This document shows positions 1 through 8,895 of a stretch of DNA of 64,000 bases, in pieces. The stretch covers positions 62,001-126,000 of the forward strand of contig JAAVZC010000014.1 in NCBI GenBank assembly GCA_022791455.1. The letters are read 5' to 3'. Each line of letters begins with the position of its first letter. Position 1 is the first letter of the stretch. A model generated the notes under the pieces. It did no database searches, was not told where the DNA came from, and saw nothing but the letters and a program-made list of their open reading frames with translations. The position numbers and the translations under genes were made by a program. The DNA is from Eggerthellaceae bacterium. Its GTDB lineage: Bacteria; Actinomycetota; Coriobacteriia; Coriobacteriales; Eggerthellaceae.

Positions 1-1411
1 CTTCGCGCATGGTGATGATCTTCTTGCCACGACGGGCGGTCAGAAGGGCCGATTCGTTCATGAGGTTCGCCAGGTCGGCGCCGGTGAAGCCAGGAGTGAT
101 CTTCGCGATCTTCGCCAGATCCACGTCAGAGCCGATGGGCTTGTCCTTCGCGTGCACGTTCAGAATCTTCTCGCGGCCCTTCACGTCCGGCGTGTCCACC
201 ACAATCTGGCGGTCGAAACGGCCGGGGCGCAGCAGCGCCGGATCCAGCACGTCGGAGCGGTTGGTGGCAGCCAGAAGCACCACAGAATCGTTGGACTCGA
301 AGCCGTCCATTTCCACCAGCAGCTGGTTCAGGGTTTGCTCGCGCTCATCGTGACCGCCGCCCAGGCCGGTGCCGCGCTGGCGGCCCACGGCGTCAATCTC
401 GTCGATGAAGATGATGGCCGGCGCCGCTTCCTTCGCCTGCTGGAACAGGTCGCGCACGCGGCTTGCGCCCACGCCCACGAACATCTCCACGAAGTCAGAG
501 CCGGAAATGCTGAAGAAGGGCACGCCCGCCTCGCCGGCCACCGCGCGCGCCAGCAGCGTCTTGCCGGTGCCCGGAGGGCCCACCAGCAGACAGCCGCGGG
601 GGATCTTCGCGCCCATGGACTGGTACTTCGCGGGGTTGGCCAGGAAGTCTTTGATTTCCTGCATCTCCTCCACCGCTTCGTCCACGCCGGCAACGTCGGA
701 GAACTTCACGTCCGGCCGCTCCTCGGCGGCCTTCTTCGTCTTCGCCTTGCCGAAGCTCATCTGCGAGTTGTTCGCCTTCTGCATTTGAATGAAGAAGAAG
801 AACAGCAGCGCGCCGATAATGAGAATGGGCAGGATGGAGGTGAGCACCGCCAGGAAGGGGTTCGGCAGTTGGATCTCGTACTGGATTTCCGGATGGGCCG
901 CCATCAGCTCGCCCAGGGAGTCAGACCCCACGTAGGTGCTGGTGAAGTTGTGCAAATTCCCAAGCTGAACCGGAGAAAGCGTTTCGGTTGCCACGCCACC
1001 CAAGCGCGATCCATCCGCGTCCTTGAAGGTGGCAATGCGGGCGTTCAGGGAATCGAAGGCGCCGTTAAAAGCGTCGGCCGCGGCGGCTCCCGCCGTAGCA
1101 GCCGGGTAGTAGGTGCCGGAAACGGTGTAGTCGCTGGCGGCGTAGACCACCTTGGTCACGCGACCTTGGTCCACCGCCTGCACGAACTCGGAGGTGAGCA
1201 GCGCATCGGTCTGCATGTTCTGCTGCTGGCCGAAGCTCATGAACTGGCTGCCCACGAAGAACGCCACCATCAAAGCCAAGATGATGGAGATGACCGTGGT
1301 GCGGGAAACCGGCGGCTGGCCGTTGGGGCCGGCAGTACGGTTGGGGGATGGCTGCTTCGGCGGCTGAGGAGCCTCCGGCGGCTGCGGCTGATTGTTGTTC
1401 TCTTCTGCCAT
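1..1411 (-). CDS. ftsH: ATP-dependent zinc metalloprotease FtsH (C-terminus beyond window)
   Basis: Membrane-anchored AAA+ protease that degrades misfolded and short-lived proteins. About 470 residues are visible. The start is an ATG at 1411. A short Pro/Gln-rich head is followed by a first membrane helix near residues 38-56. An external segment and a second helix rich in Phe follow. The AAA domain shows Walker A (GPPGTGKT, about residue 279), Walker B (IIFIDEID, about 332) and the second region of homology ([10 protein letters not shown], about 390). The HEXXH zinc site would lie just past the edge, so protease integrity cannot be judged. hpt lies 45 bases upstream on the same strand, the common hpt-ftsH arrangement. 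tilS, often the third member, is elsewhere here (19074). Confidence 0.97.
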   Translation of the reverse strand, partial: MAEENNNQPQPPEAPQPPKQPSPNRTAGPNGQPPVSRTTVISIILALMVAFFVGSQFMSFGQQQNMQTDALLTSEFVQAVDQGRVTKVVYAASDYTVSGTYYPAATAGAAAADAFNGAFDSLNARIATFKDADGSRLGGVATETLSPVQLGNLHNFTSTYVGSDSLGELMAAHPEIQYEIQLPNPFLAVLTSILPILIIGALLFFFFIQMQKANNSQMSFGKAKTKKAAEERPDVKFSDVAGVDEAVEEMQEIKDFLANPAKYQSMGAKIPRGCLLVGPPGTGKTLLARAVAGEAGVPFFSISGSDFVEMFVGVGASRVRDLFQQAKEAAPAIIFIDEIDAVGRQRGTGLGGGHDEREQTLNQLLVEMDGFESNDSVVLLAATNRSDVLDPALLRPGRFDRQIVVDTPDVKGREKILNVHAKDKPIGSDVDLAKIAKITPGFTGADLANLMNESALLTARRGKKIITMRE

Positions 1412-1456
1412 GGCTAATCTGCCTTTACTAAAAATGCTCAAGGGGCTCAACTCGCT

Positions 1457-2008
1457 TTAGCTGTAGATTTCCGGCTTCAAAACACCGATGCAGGGAAGGT
1501 TGCGGTAGCGCTCCGCGTAGTCCAGGCCGTAGCCTACAATGAACTCGTTGGGGCGCTCGAAGCCGATATAACGGCAGCCCACGTCCTCTTGGTTGGGGGT
1601 GTCCTTCCGCAGCAGCGTGCAAACTTCAATAGATTTGGGCTTGCGGGCTTTCAGGCTCTTGATCAGGAACTTCAGCGTCAGGCCGGAGTCCAGAATATCC
1701 TCGGCAATGATGACGTGCTTCCCTTCGATGGGCGAGGAGAGGTCCTTCAGAATGCGCACCACGCCCGAGCTTTTGGTGCCGTTGCCGTAGGAGGAAACCG
1801 CCATGTAGTCCATTTCCAGCGGCAGATTGATCTGTCGCGCCAGATCGCCCATGAAAATGGCGGCGCCACGCAGCACGCAAATGAGCACGATGCCCTCTTC
1901 GGCTGCTTCGGCGTAGTCGGCGGTAATGGCCGCGCCCATATCGGCAACGCGGTCGGCAATCTCTTGCTGGGAGAACAGCTCGTATGCCAAGTCTTGTTCG
2001 AGGCTCAT
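1457..2008 (-). CDS. hpt: Hypoxanthine phosphoribosyltransferase
   Basis: Purine salvage enzyme that joins hypoxanthine or guanine to PRPP to give IMP or GMP in the cytosol. The protein has 183 residues, usual for the family. The PRPP-binding signature IIAEDILDSGLTL is at about residues 100-112, and a VLRGAAIFMGDLAR loop at about 45-58 matches the N-terminal PRPP/pyrophosphate loop. A longer frame opens upstream, but the ATG at 2008 has an AAAGGAA ribosome-binding site and gives the normal N-terminus, so I chose it. It is co-directional with ftsH, 45 bases away. Confidence 0.96.
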   Translation of the reverse strand: MSLEQDLAYELFSQQEIADRVADMGAAITADYAEAAEEGIVLICVLRGAAIFMGDLARQINLPLEMDYMAVSSYGNGTKSSGVVRILKDLSSPIEGKHVIIAEDILDSGLTLKFLIKSLKARKPKSIEVCTLLRKDTPNQEDVGCRYIGFERPNEFIVGYGLDYAERYRNLPCIGVLKPEIYS

Positions 2009-2232
2009 CTTATGTTCCTTTCGCAGAGGTTCCCGCGCACTGTGCCAATAGACGCACCCAATTGTAAGCAAAGCAGTTCAGCGGGGCCCCCAAAGGAAAC
2101 CACAAGTAACTCATCCGTAGACAAAAGGAACGCGCGAAAACCCATCTTCTCTATTCGGAATCATTGTAGGGGTTTTTCCAAAACAGCGGGAATTCGCCCA
2201 CCAGCCTTCATGAAAAATGGAGAAGGGCGCGG

Positions 2233-2907
2233 CTACTTCGCCTGCAGCAGGTCGGGGAATTGTTCGATGAGTTTTTGGGCTGGGAGGCCGACGATGGTGT
2301 CGTAGGCGCCTTCGTAGCGCTCCACCAGTGCGGCGCCCTCCCCTTGGATGGCGTAGGCGCCGGCTTTGTCGAAAGATTCGCCCTTGCGCAGGTAGTCGGC
2401 AATCTCTTCGTCCGTCAGCGGCTTGAAGGTGACGAAGGACTCGTCGGCGAAGGTGCGGAAGCCCATCGAGAGCTTCTCGGCGTCCGGCGCGGAAATGAGC
2501 CACAGCGACACTGCTGTGATCACGCTGTGGGTGGCGTCCGCCAGCTGGCGCAGCATGTGCTTGGCGTCCGACAAGTTCGCCGGCTTGCCGAAGATCTGAC
2601 CGTCCTTTACCACCATGGTGTCGGCCCCGATAACGGCGAACATACCTACCGGGTTTTCCGCCAGCAGCTCCTGCACCACGGCGCCCGCCTTGCGCTCCGC
2701 CAGCTTCTTGCAGGCCTCCATCGGGTCTTTCAACTGGTCAGGCTCCAGCGTCTCGTCCACCGGCGCTTCCGGCAGCCGCACCGTGAACTTCACGCCCGCC
2801 TCTTGCAGCAGCTGGCGGCGACGGGGGCTGCCGCTGGCCAGCACCACGGTCAACGGCAGCTCTTGCGGCTGTTCAGGGGCAGAGTTCTTGGGGGCGTTTT
2901 CGCTCAT
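2233..2907 (-). CDS. maf: Maf family nucleotide pyrophosphatase
   Basis: Maf proteins hydrolyse non-canonical or regular nucleoside triphosphates to monophosphates and are linked to septum control. The protein is 224 residues. The hallmark ASGSPRRRQLL is at residues 24-34 after a polar head. IGADTMVV near residue 96 carries the catalytic Asp. The late motif KAGAYAIQGEGAALVERYEG and the terminal YDTIVGLP are typical. It lies upstream of hpt on the same strand with a 224-base gap, so co-transcription is possible but not shown. Substrate preference (dTTP/UTP or m7GTP subgroup) was not decided. Confidence 0.93.
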   Translation of the reverse strand: MSENAPKNSAPEQPQELPLTVVLASGSPRRRQLLQEAGVKFTVRLPEAPVDETLEPDQLKDPMEACKKLAERKAGAVVQELLAENPVGMFAVIGADTMVVKDGQIFGKPANLSDAKHMLRQLADATHSVITAVSLWLISAPDAEKLSMGFRTFADESFVTFKPLTDEEIADYLRKGESFDKAGAYAIQGEGAALVERYEGAYDTIVGLPAQKLIEQFPDLLQAK

Positions 2908-2980
2908 AGGGCATCCTTTGCTACGACTGGTTTCGCCCTATTATAAAGCCATCTCGCCGAAAGCCGTCGGCTGTCCGCCG

Positions 2981-3025
2981 CGGGATCTCTCCACTCCGGC
3001 CTTCGGCCCCTGGTTGAGACGACGT
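2981..3025. repeat. Degenerate half-copy of repeat family B
   Basis: The stretch GATCTCTCCACTCCGGCCTT, a short gap and then GGTTGAGACGACG match the right half of family B (see 38146-38268 and 19418-19460) with substitutions. It lies between maf and the end of the two-gene module at 3043. It may be an old or recombined copy. Confidence 0.5.
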
Positions 3026-3042
3026 GGACGCCGGACCGGTTG

Positions 3043-3552
3043 TCAGAACCTCACAACCGCGTACTCATAACGGTTTTCAGCCCGGATCTTGCGAAGAGCC
3101 TTCACGCCACGAGAAAGCATATCCTCATCGACTTCAAGCCCTTTCGCTTCGCAAATGCGCTCAATCGACTGGTCGGGATCGAGTGAATGGTAGGGGTAAT
3201 AGAGCTTCGACAACTCCGAAGCGCAAATAGCTCGATAGATTTTTGCCGACGACGTCCCGCGAGTATAGGCCCAATAGCGATACAAATAGCCCATCCAGTA
3301 CAGCATCTCAGGTTCGTAGTGAATGGTCCCGTAATCGCTTTCCCCGTACTGAGCTTCAACTTCATCGATCACTTCCTCCGCCGAAGAGCTGCCTTCGAGA
3401 AATCCCCCTGAATCCATTCGGCGCGCTACCTCGGAATTCATGAATCGCCTAATGAACACCGGCGAGCTACAGCAAAGCACTTCTCCTGCAAGGCGAAAAA
3501 CCTCCCCTTGCATTTTGCAGAGCAGCAGGCCGTCCTGATCTATGCTCTTCAT
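3043..3552 (-). CDS. Unknown partner protein of the HTH-DUF3990 gene
   Basis: A 169-residue soluble protein I do not recognise. The start ATG at 3552 overlaps the stop of the upstream gene by four bases (ATGA), so the pair is translationally coupled. Visible features are a Cys pair near residues 27-28, an acidic middle, and an aromatic block, MLYWMGYLYRYWAYTRG, at about residues 104-120. Gene order and coupling suggest the neutralising partner in a toxin-antitoxin-like pair. That is inference. It is not an obvious DUF3791 protein, the usual neighbour of DUF3990. Alternatives are a specificity or effector subunit. Confidence 0.75.
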   Translation of the reverse strand: MKSIDQDGLLLCKMQGEVFRLAGEVLCCSSPVFIRRFMNSEVARRMDSGGFLEGSSSAEEVIDEVEAQYGESDYGTIHYEPEMLYWMGYLYRYWAYTRGTSSAKIYRAICASELSKLYYPYHSLDPDQSIERICEAKGLEVDEDMLSRGVKALRKIRAENRYEYAVVRF

Positions 3553-4406
3553 GAAAGCAACTCCTCGATATACAGACCCTGGTTCCGATACTGACGACGG
3601 GCCACCTTTGCCTTCGCGCGGCCTACCTCAGTCTCTGACTGGCGGGTGAGCTCAAACTGTTCGAGCTCCTTTTTGCAGAGAAAGCATCGCTCCAGTATCT
3701 CTACCGAGCCAAGCGACTTCTCGCTAACGAAAACATACTGACGCCCCAAATTAGTGGCAGACAGGCTGTGTTGACACTGAAGATGAGTGATTTCCCCGTC
3801 AATGAACTGATCGATGGTCTCGTACATTCGATTGTCGGCAATGGGGGCTATGACGATGTCGGCCTCGCTCACCCTACGCTGAATGTCCTCAACTACCGGG
3901 TGATGACCAAATTCGCCAAGTCGCCCTCGAAAAGCAGCTACCGCCAGCATCCATTCCTGATCCACGGAAAACTCCAGCTTCCGCAAGTCCCCCTCGTCGA
4001 GCGCCAGCATATAGAGCGAAGGCGATTGAAAGCCGGCCACAAACATAGCCGACTGAGCGAGGCTTTCGCCACAATAGAATCCCATGCCAAAGTCGTTATT
4101 CGAGCGAGAACGACCAACACTCAAAGGACCCTCGATACCTGCCTTTGAGCCATGGAAAAGCAGGGTCTTGTCAGCTTTATCCAGCTCCTCTCGATAAAGC
4201 TGCGCCTTTATGCTGTTGAGGGCAATCTTGTTGGCGTAGGCGAACCCATAAAAGCGATCAAGCGCTACCCAATCGGGGTCGGTCTTCCCCAGAAGCCAAC
4301 GATCGAGGGTCATTCGCGATATGCCAAGCTGATCGGCAAAGGATTTCTTGCCGCATTGCAGCAGATCAAGAACGAGCGCCATATCTTCGCGATAACGGAA
4401 CTCCAT
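3549..4406 (-). CDS. HTH-DUF3990 fusion protein (ADP-ribosyltransferase-like toxin candidate)
   Basis: A 285-residue protein. Residues about 10-60 form a helix-turn-helix-like segment (FADQLGISRMTLDRWLLGK). Residues about 82-240 match DUF3990: LFHGS (83-87), DFGMGFYCGE (105-114), DIVIAPIADNRMY (183-195) and QYVFVSEKSL (223-232). DUF3990 is related to ART/PARP-like folds, where the first His and the Tyr of GFY would contact NAD. Catalytic activity here is inferred. GGTGAG precedes the ATG at 4406 with good spacing. The fused HTH and the palindrome just upstream (4418-4449) suggest self-repression. Most DUF3990 toxins lack a fused DNA-binding domain. Confidence 0.85.
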   Translation of the reverse strand: MEFRYREDMALVLDLLQCGKKSFADQLGISRMTLDRWLLGKTDPDWVALDRFYGFAYANKIALNSIKAQLYREELDKADKTLLFHGSKAGIEGPLSVGRSRSNNDFGMGFYCGESLAQSAMFVAGFQSPSLYMLALDEGDLRKLEFSVDQEWMLAVAAFRGRLGEFGHHPVVEDIQRRVSEADIVIAPIADNRMYETIDQFIDGEITHLQCQHSLSATNLGRQYVFVSEKSLGSVEILERCFLCKKELEQFELTRQSETEVGRAKAKVARRQYRNQGLYIEELLS

Positions 4407-4417
4407 ATAGTCTCACC

Positions 4418-4449
4418 AACTTCTATGTAACATATGTTACATAGAAGTT
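4418..4449. promoter_or_regulatory. Perfect 32-bp palindrome, probable operator
   Basis: The arms AACTTCTATGTAACAT and its exact reverse complement meet with no spacer at 4433/4434. The site ends 12 bases before the ATG of the HTH-DUF3990 gene and would cover its promoter. No T-run follows, so a terminator is unlikely. Autoregulation by the HTH domain is the natural reading. Confidence 0.8.
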
Positions 4450-4472
4450 TAGCACGAATGATATCGGGACCA

Positions 4473-4505
4473 CAAGGAGGGAGTGCACCCGCCGCTACCT
4501 CCTTG
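4473..4505 (-). terminator. Possible terminator hairpin after the DUF4097 gene
   Basis: CAAGGAGG and CCTCCTTG pair as an 8-bp stem around a 17-base loop, 10 bases beyond the stop of the DUF4097 gene. There is no clear T-run, so termination strength is uncertain. Confidence 0.3.
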
Positions 4506-4514
4506 TTGGCACCC

Positions 4515-5420
4515 TTACAAAGGTTTGAGGGTCATGGAGCCGCTGGTGATGGAGATGTCGATAGGCGTTGAGCCGTCGCCGTACACGTAGGTCTCTCCGC
4601 GCTCGGCGGCGTCGAACTGACAGGTGAAGCCGCCGCTGGTTTTGCTGACGGCCGCATCGAACCCGGCGGTTTCGGGCAGCAGCAGATCGATGCCGCCGCT
4701 GGTCAACCGCACGTTCGCGCGGCTCAGGTCGTTGTTGGTGCATGCCACAGTCGCGTGCCCGCTCGAAACCGTAAGGTCAAGACTCTCCATTGCACCGCCC
4801 ACATTGGCGTTGCCGCTGGAGACCTCCAGCTCGCAGGCGCCTAGGTTCGCCGCATCCACGTCCAGTGAGCCAGAGGAAAGTTGCAGCTTCGCCCGTTCTT
4901 CAATGGTTGTGTTGGCGAAGCACGCGCCTCCCGAAGAGACGTTCACCTCTGCGGTCTTGCACCGAAGATCGCTGACTTGCGAGTCCCCGGAGGAATTGCG
5001 CAGCTTGAAATTCTGCAGCCGATCGAAAACCTCGGAAGGTACCGCCACCTCAAGCTCTTGCTGTCCGAACGAGAACCAGTAGATGGGGAGCCACGCGAGC
5101 GGCTTGAGCCGCTGACTGATGGTAAGCGTCCCGTTCTCGACGGTGCACTTCAGTTCGACGTTGGACGCATTACCTGACGTCCGCTCGGTGACCACAATCT
5201 CGGTTTCGCCATCGCGCGCCTCGCACACCGACAGCTTGCCGGCAGGAGAATCTATGGCAATGTTCTCCACTTCCGCGGCGGCAAAACGCTGCACTGATTC
5301 CTCCACGGGCATACCTCCCGCACATCCTCGCGTCGTTGCCACCATGAGCAGTACTCCCATCACAAGGCAGCCTAAAATGATCGCCGTAATTTTGCGTTTG
5401 CTGCTGTTGGTCAGATTCAT
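4515..5420 (-). CDS. Membrane-anchored DUF4097 family protein
   Basis: A 301-residue protein with one N-terminal membrane helix (about residues 10-28). An exported domain follows, made of short repeating beta units such as LSSGSLDV, VSSGNANV, VSSGHATV and TSGGIDL. This Ser-Gly-rich pattern is that of the DUF4097 (putative adhesin) beta-solenoid family. Function is unknown. In many Gram-positives these proteins are encoded with small membrane regulators of envelope stress. Here the Xre gene ends six bases upstream of its start codon, so the two form an operon. Confidence 0.8.
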   Translation of the reverse strand: MNLTNSSKRKITAIILGCLVMGVLLMVATTRGCAGGMPVEESVQRFAAAEVENIAIDSPAGKLSVCEARDGETEIVVTERTSGNASNVELKCTVENGTLTISQRLKPLAWLPIYWFSFGQQELEVAVPSEVFDRLQNFKLRNSSGDSQVSDLRCKTAEVNVSSGGACFANTTIEERAKLQLSSGSLDVDAANLGACELEVSSGNANVGGAMESLDLTVSSGHATVACTNNDLSRANVRLTSGGIDLLLPETAGFDAAVSKTSGGFTCQFDAAERGETYVYGDGSTPIDISITSGSMTLKPL

Positions 5421-5426
5421 GGGGCG

Positions 5427-6044
5427 TCACCTCCCGCTCGTTTTGTATTGCGGGTGCTCCGCCATGTATTCGGGGTCATGAACAATGACGTTCACGATCC
5501 AGTAGTAAACCGGAATGGTGAAGAACAGCCACCACCACGGATGCCAACCGTCGAACGCAAACCCGATGAACAGGTACAGCATGATGACCACGATGGGATA
5601 CGGGAAGGTGAGCAAGGGGCTGCTGCGTCGCTTCATCGTGGGGGCGAACGCATCATCAACCTGCCCGCAGGCCCCAACTTGGGAGTAATCCCCTGTTGCA
5701 TCGGAGTTGAGCGCGGCCCAACCAACCGGCTCGTCAGCCTGCGCCGCATCGTTCGCGGGCGCTTCACGTTCGGCTGACGCGCTGTTCGGCGTTGCACTCT
5801 CTTCCGCAGGCTCGACTTCAGACGAGGACAGCGGATCGCCTTCGCCCTCCCCTTTCGCAAGGTAGTCGATGCTTACCTGGTACAGCTCGGACAGGGAAAC
5901 CAGGTTGGCAATGTCCGGCGTCGACTCACCCCGCTCCCATTTCGAGACCGCCTGACGGGAGACCCCCAGCTTTTCCGCAAGCTCTTCTTGGTTCAGGCCC
6001 TTGCCTCGCCGCAGCTTCGCAAGACGCTTTCCTATGTCTTCCAT
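5427..6044 (-). CDS. Xre-family regulator with C-terminal membrane helices
   Basis: A 205-residue protein. Residues 1-65 form a classic Xre/Cro helix-turn-helix (LAEKLGVSRQAVSKWERGES at about 23-42). A disordered acidic Ala/Glu/Pro linker follows (about 70-135). Two hydrophobic helices end the protein (about 146-185, rich in Trp and Tyr). The arrangement suggests a DNA-binding domain held at the membrane that could respond to envelope state. It is co-transcribed with the DUF4097 protein and may control its own operon through the inverted repeat at 6099-6113. The target is inferred. Confidence 0.88.
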   Translation of the reverse strand: MEDIGKRLAKLRRGKGLNQEELAEKLGVSRQAVSKWERGESTPDIANLVSLSELYQVSIDYLAKGEGEGDPLSSSEVEPAEESATPNSASAEREAPANDAAQADEPVGWAALNSDATGDYSQVGACGQVDDAFAPTMKRRSSPLLTFPYPIVVIMLYLFIGFAFDGWHPWWWLFFTIPVYYWIVNVIVHDPEYMAEHPQYKTSGR

Positions 6045-6098
6045 TAATCAATACCTTCCCCGGCACGCGAGCGCTCCGCAGTACCCCAAACTCGGATT

Positions 6099-6113
6099 TA
6101 ATCGCGACGATTA
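6099..6113. promoter_or_regulatory. Inverted repeat upstream of the Xre gene
   Basis: TAATCG-CGA-CGATTA is a perfect 6-3-6 inverted repeat 55 bases upstream of the Xre start codon. This is a plausible place for an autoregulatory operator. Such a short repeat could also occur by chance. Confidence 0.35.
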
Positions 6114-6257
6114 TCCCCGAGGAAGAACGTCCCGACCACCAACTAAAGCTTGCAATTTTTGTCAACCGGCGGTTGCATGCCCAGTTTGGCACGACATCAT
6201 TTGTGGAAGATGGCGAAGCACGTGTGCTCTGGCGGACGAAGGGCCGCATGATCTATC

Positions 6258-7262
6258 TCATGGCCTGTAGTAGATTACTCGACCTTCTTCTTCGCGCGGA
6301 AGGAGCATTCCGCTCGATACGAGCAATCTCAGATAAGCCATTGTCTCTTTCACGATGCACCACCGCTGAAGGGGGGCGATGTCCTCCCAGCAATCTACGG
6401 GAACGTTCCATTCCACGGCCCTCGCAATCTCGAACCCCGTGAGCGAGCTGCCCGCCGCACCCACTAGACCGGCAATGGCATCCAGCCGCTCCTCATGATG
6501 CTCGATAAGCCAGTGGATGCGATCTTCGAAATAGGGGTCAAGGCGTCCATGAGCCCAGGCCATAACTTCGAAGCGCTCATCGAGCACGCTCCTCAAGCTG
6601 TCAAGATAGTCCCCCAAGGGGTTCGCCCAATTGGGGCCCACGGAGATGCTGGGCGAAAACTTTCCGAGCACGTGATCTCCGCTAAAAATGATCCCGGCCC
6701 TGTCGCACACCAGCCCCATATGGCCGTTAGTATGACCCGGCAACTCGACAACGCGCAACGATTCGTCCCCAACGACAATCTCCGCACCACCTTGCACGAG
6801 GCAAAGACATTCGGGGTCGACCATCGGGCTCATCCGAGGAGAAAGGTACCGCTCGAAACTCGCCAAGTCGCCCTCCGTGACCCCCTGCCTCGCCAGTTCG
6901 GCCCGCATCCAACGCGCCTTCTTCAAGGCTCCGTCGTCGCAAGACGAAACCCACTCCTTTTCCCCGACATAAACGTTCGAGCGAGGCCCCACCAGCACAG
7001 ATAAAAGACCGATATGATCGAAATGCGTGTGGGTAATGAAGTAGTCGGCATCCTGTGGCCGTACCCCCAGATTGTCGAGCGCATCCCGAAAGACCCGCAA
7101 GCCTCGCCGGCTCTTGGCACCCGCATCCACGATAAGCGCGCAACCTGCACTCACGACCACATAGCAATTCGTCGCCTCTATCGGCCCGTTAAAAAAGGGG
7201 ACGGAAACCCGCCAGATTTCCAGCCCCCCATCGGAAAAGACATGTTCAACCGCATCAGCCAT
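6258..7262 (-). CDS. Metallo-beta-lactamase-fold hydrolase
   Basis: A 334-residue protein with the metal motif HTHFDH (residues about 82-87). Later MBL ligands are visible in LPGHTNGH and FSGDHVLG, followed by a helical C-terminal region. This layout resembles LACTB2/glyoxalase-II-type hydrolases, which cleave thioesters, phosphoesters or RNA. An open frame extends upstream, but that part lies inside fixX. The ATG at 7262 overlaps the end of fixX by eight bases and gives a sensible N-terminus. As last gene of the acyl-CoA operon it may act as a thioesterase releasing product from CoA. That is inference from context. Confidence 0.88.
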   Translation of the reverse strand: MADAVEHVFSDGGLEIWRVSVPFFNGPIEATNCYVVVSAGCALIVDAGAKSRRGLRVFRDALDNLGVRPQDADYFITHTHFDHIGLLSVLVGPRSNVYVGEKEWVSSCDDGALKKARWMRAELARQGVTEGDLASFERYLSPRMSPMVDPECLCLVQGGAEIVVGDESLRVVELPGHTNGHMGLVCDRAGIIFSGDHVLGKFSPSISVGPNWANPLGDYLDSLRSVLDERFEVMAWAHGRLDPYFEDRIHWLIEHHEERLDAIAGLVGAAGSSLTGFEIARAVEWNVPVDCWEDIAPLQRWCIVKETMAYLRLLVSSGMLLPREEEGRVIYYRP

Positions 7263-7551
7263 AACGGTATTCGACCCCCATCGTCGGCTGCGGATTCTCC
7301 CATTTGGCAATAATCGTGTCACCGCACGCAATGCGGCACGTGCCGCATTCGAGGCAACCGGCGTAGTCGAATGTCTTGCGCCCTTCTTCGTCCCGCCTGT
7401 ACAGAGCACCGGGACACACGCGAATCAGCTTGTCGAACTCCTCATCGGGCAGCTCGTCAGTCAGCTCAATGTGGGCGCTTTCCTCATCGACCTCGTACTT
7501 GTTCGTTCCCAAAAACCCGTCGATGTTGTCTTCAATTCTGATGGAACTCAT
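7255..7551 (-). CDS. fixX: FixX-like ferredoxin
   Basis: A 98-residue ferredoxin-like protein. The C-terminal half carries CLECGTCRIAC, a Cys set for one [4Fe-4S] cluster, and an earlier Cys in RVCPGALYR. This is the FixX pattern. FixX works with FixC to pass electrons between the FixAB electron-transfer flavoprotein and the quinone pool. Its ATG overlaps the fixC stop (ATGA at 7548-7551), so the two are translationally coupled. Confidence 0.92.
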   Translation of the reverse strand: MSSIRIEDNIDGFLGTNKYEVDEESAHIELTDELPDEEFDKLIRVCPGALYRRDEEGRKTFDYAGCLECGTCRIACGDTIIAKWENPQPTMGVEYRYG

Positions 7552-8843
7552 AGCGCTTTCAATCCTCCCCTTGCATCTTTGGCGATATTCAAGATGCCGA
7601 CATTCTTGATCATGGGCATTATCGATTTCCTCATCGGCGGCACCGGCGAGCCGTCGCAGATGAACATCCGGTTCATAACGTCGCGGGCCAGAAGCGGGTA
7701 CTCGTTAAAGATCCGCGTCGTGGATTCCATGAAGTGAGGGAACCGGCTGAACTGCCGCAGATCTTTCATCACGAAGCTGTCCTCGAGCGCGTTCACATAG
7801 CCCGAAAGCGCCGCCTCGGAAGTGTCCCCCTTGTCAAGAGCACGGGCCGCCTCGATGCCGGCAATCTGACCTGCGGCAATCGCATAATCCATGCCGCGCA
7901 CCTGGTAACCAAGATTCACGCACATCATCGCAGATTCCCCCGCAAGCAGCACACCATCGCTCACCATTTTTGGCATCATGTTAAGACCGCCCTCGGGCAC
8001 CATGTGACCGGAATGCTCCACCACTTCCCCGCCTCGAATCAGCGGCGCAACGGCAGGGTGGCGCTTGAAGTCCTCGAGCATCTGATAGATGGGGGTACTG
8101 GCGTTGGCCATAAGATCTGAGATAGTGGCCACAAGTCCCAGCGATATCGAATCGCGGTTCGTGTACATGAATCCGCCGCCAATATGACCGTGGGTGGCGT
8201 CTCCCGCGAAAAGCCATGCAGCACCCTCGTCATCGCTCGCGGTTAGGACATGATCGGTAATGACCGATGCGGGAAGCTTGATGACCTGCTTGATTCCCAC
8301 AGCCATTGTGTGGGGCCCCGGGCGCTTGAAGCCAACAGCCTCTTCGGTGAGTAGGGAATTTACACCGTCGCAGAGAAGGACGATGTCCGCTGTTATCTCG
8401 TCACCGGCGGCGCGAACGCCGCACACCTTGCCGGAGTCATCCTTCATGAGGCTTTCCACGGCAATGCCATACACCGCTTCCGCCCCGGCCTCTTCGGCTT
8501 TAGAAGCCAACCATTGATCGAAAGGCCCGCGAAGCACAGAATAAGAATCCTGGCCCTCTTTGAACATTTCATCTGAAGTGAAATCGACCGTCGTGTTGGC
8601 GTCGGGGGCCAGAAGGGAAATGCGTTCCCGCACTATCCGACGCTCAAGGGGCGCTTCCTCCTCGAAATAGGGGAATACCTTCTTGAGCGAATGGGAGTAA
8701 ATGCGCCCGCCAGTCATGTTCTTCGCACCGGCATAGTTTCCGCGCTCCACCAGTAAAACGCTCTTGCCGGCTTTCGCCAACTCATAGGCGGCCACCGATC
8801 CGGCGCACCCCGCCCCCACTACAATTGCATCAAAATCCGCCAT
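7548..8843 (-). CDS. fixC: FixC-like FAD-dependent oxidoreductase (ETF:quinone oxidoreductase family)
   Basis: A 431-residue flavoprotein opening with the dinucleotide-binding motif AIVVGAGCAGSVAAYELAKAG and ending in a region typical of the FixC/ETF-QO family. With FixX it would link ETF (FixAB) to menaquinone. I chose the ATG at 8843, which follows a GAAAGGAAGAGGAG ribosome-binding region. An upstream extension of the frame runs back towards the transposase remnant and is not convincing. The remnant sits between this gene and the acyl-CoA ligase, so the operon may have been split or may now be read through. Confidence 0.93.
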   Translation of the reverse strand: MADFDAIVVGAGCAGSVAAYELAKAGKSVLLVERGNYAGAKNMTGGRIYSHSLKKVFPYFEEEAPLERRIVRERISLLAPDANTTVDFTSDEMFKEGQDSYSVLRGPFDQWLASKAEEAGAEAVYGIAVESLMKDDSGKVCGVRAAGDEITADIVLLCDGVNSLLTEEAVGFKRPGPHTMAVGIKQVIKLPASVITDHVLTASDDEGAAWLFAGDATHGHIGGGFMYTNRDSISLGLVATISDLMANASTPIYQMLEDFKRHPAVAPLIRGGEVVEHSGHMVPEGGLNMMPKMVSDGVLLAGESAMMCVNLGYQVRGMDYAIAAGQIAGIEAARALDKGDTSEAALSGYVNALEDSFVMKDLRQFSRFPHFMESTTRIFNEYPLLARDVMNRMFICDGSPVPPMRKSIMPMIKNVGILNIAKDARGGLKAL

Positions 8844-8895
8844 CTTCTCCTCTTCCTTTCTCAGCTGTTTCCTGGGGATTCGTCTGACGAAAACC

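Noticed and set aside
152-1417. 421-residue plus-strand frame
   Set aside because: Opposite ftsH, whose AAA motifs are clear.
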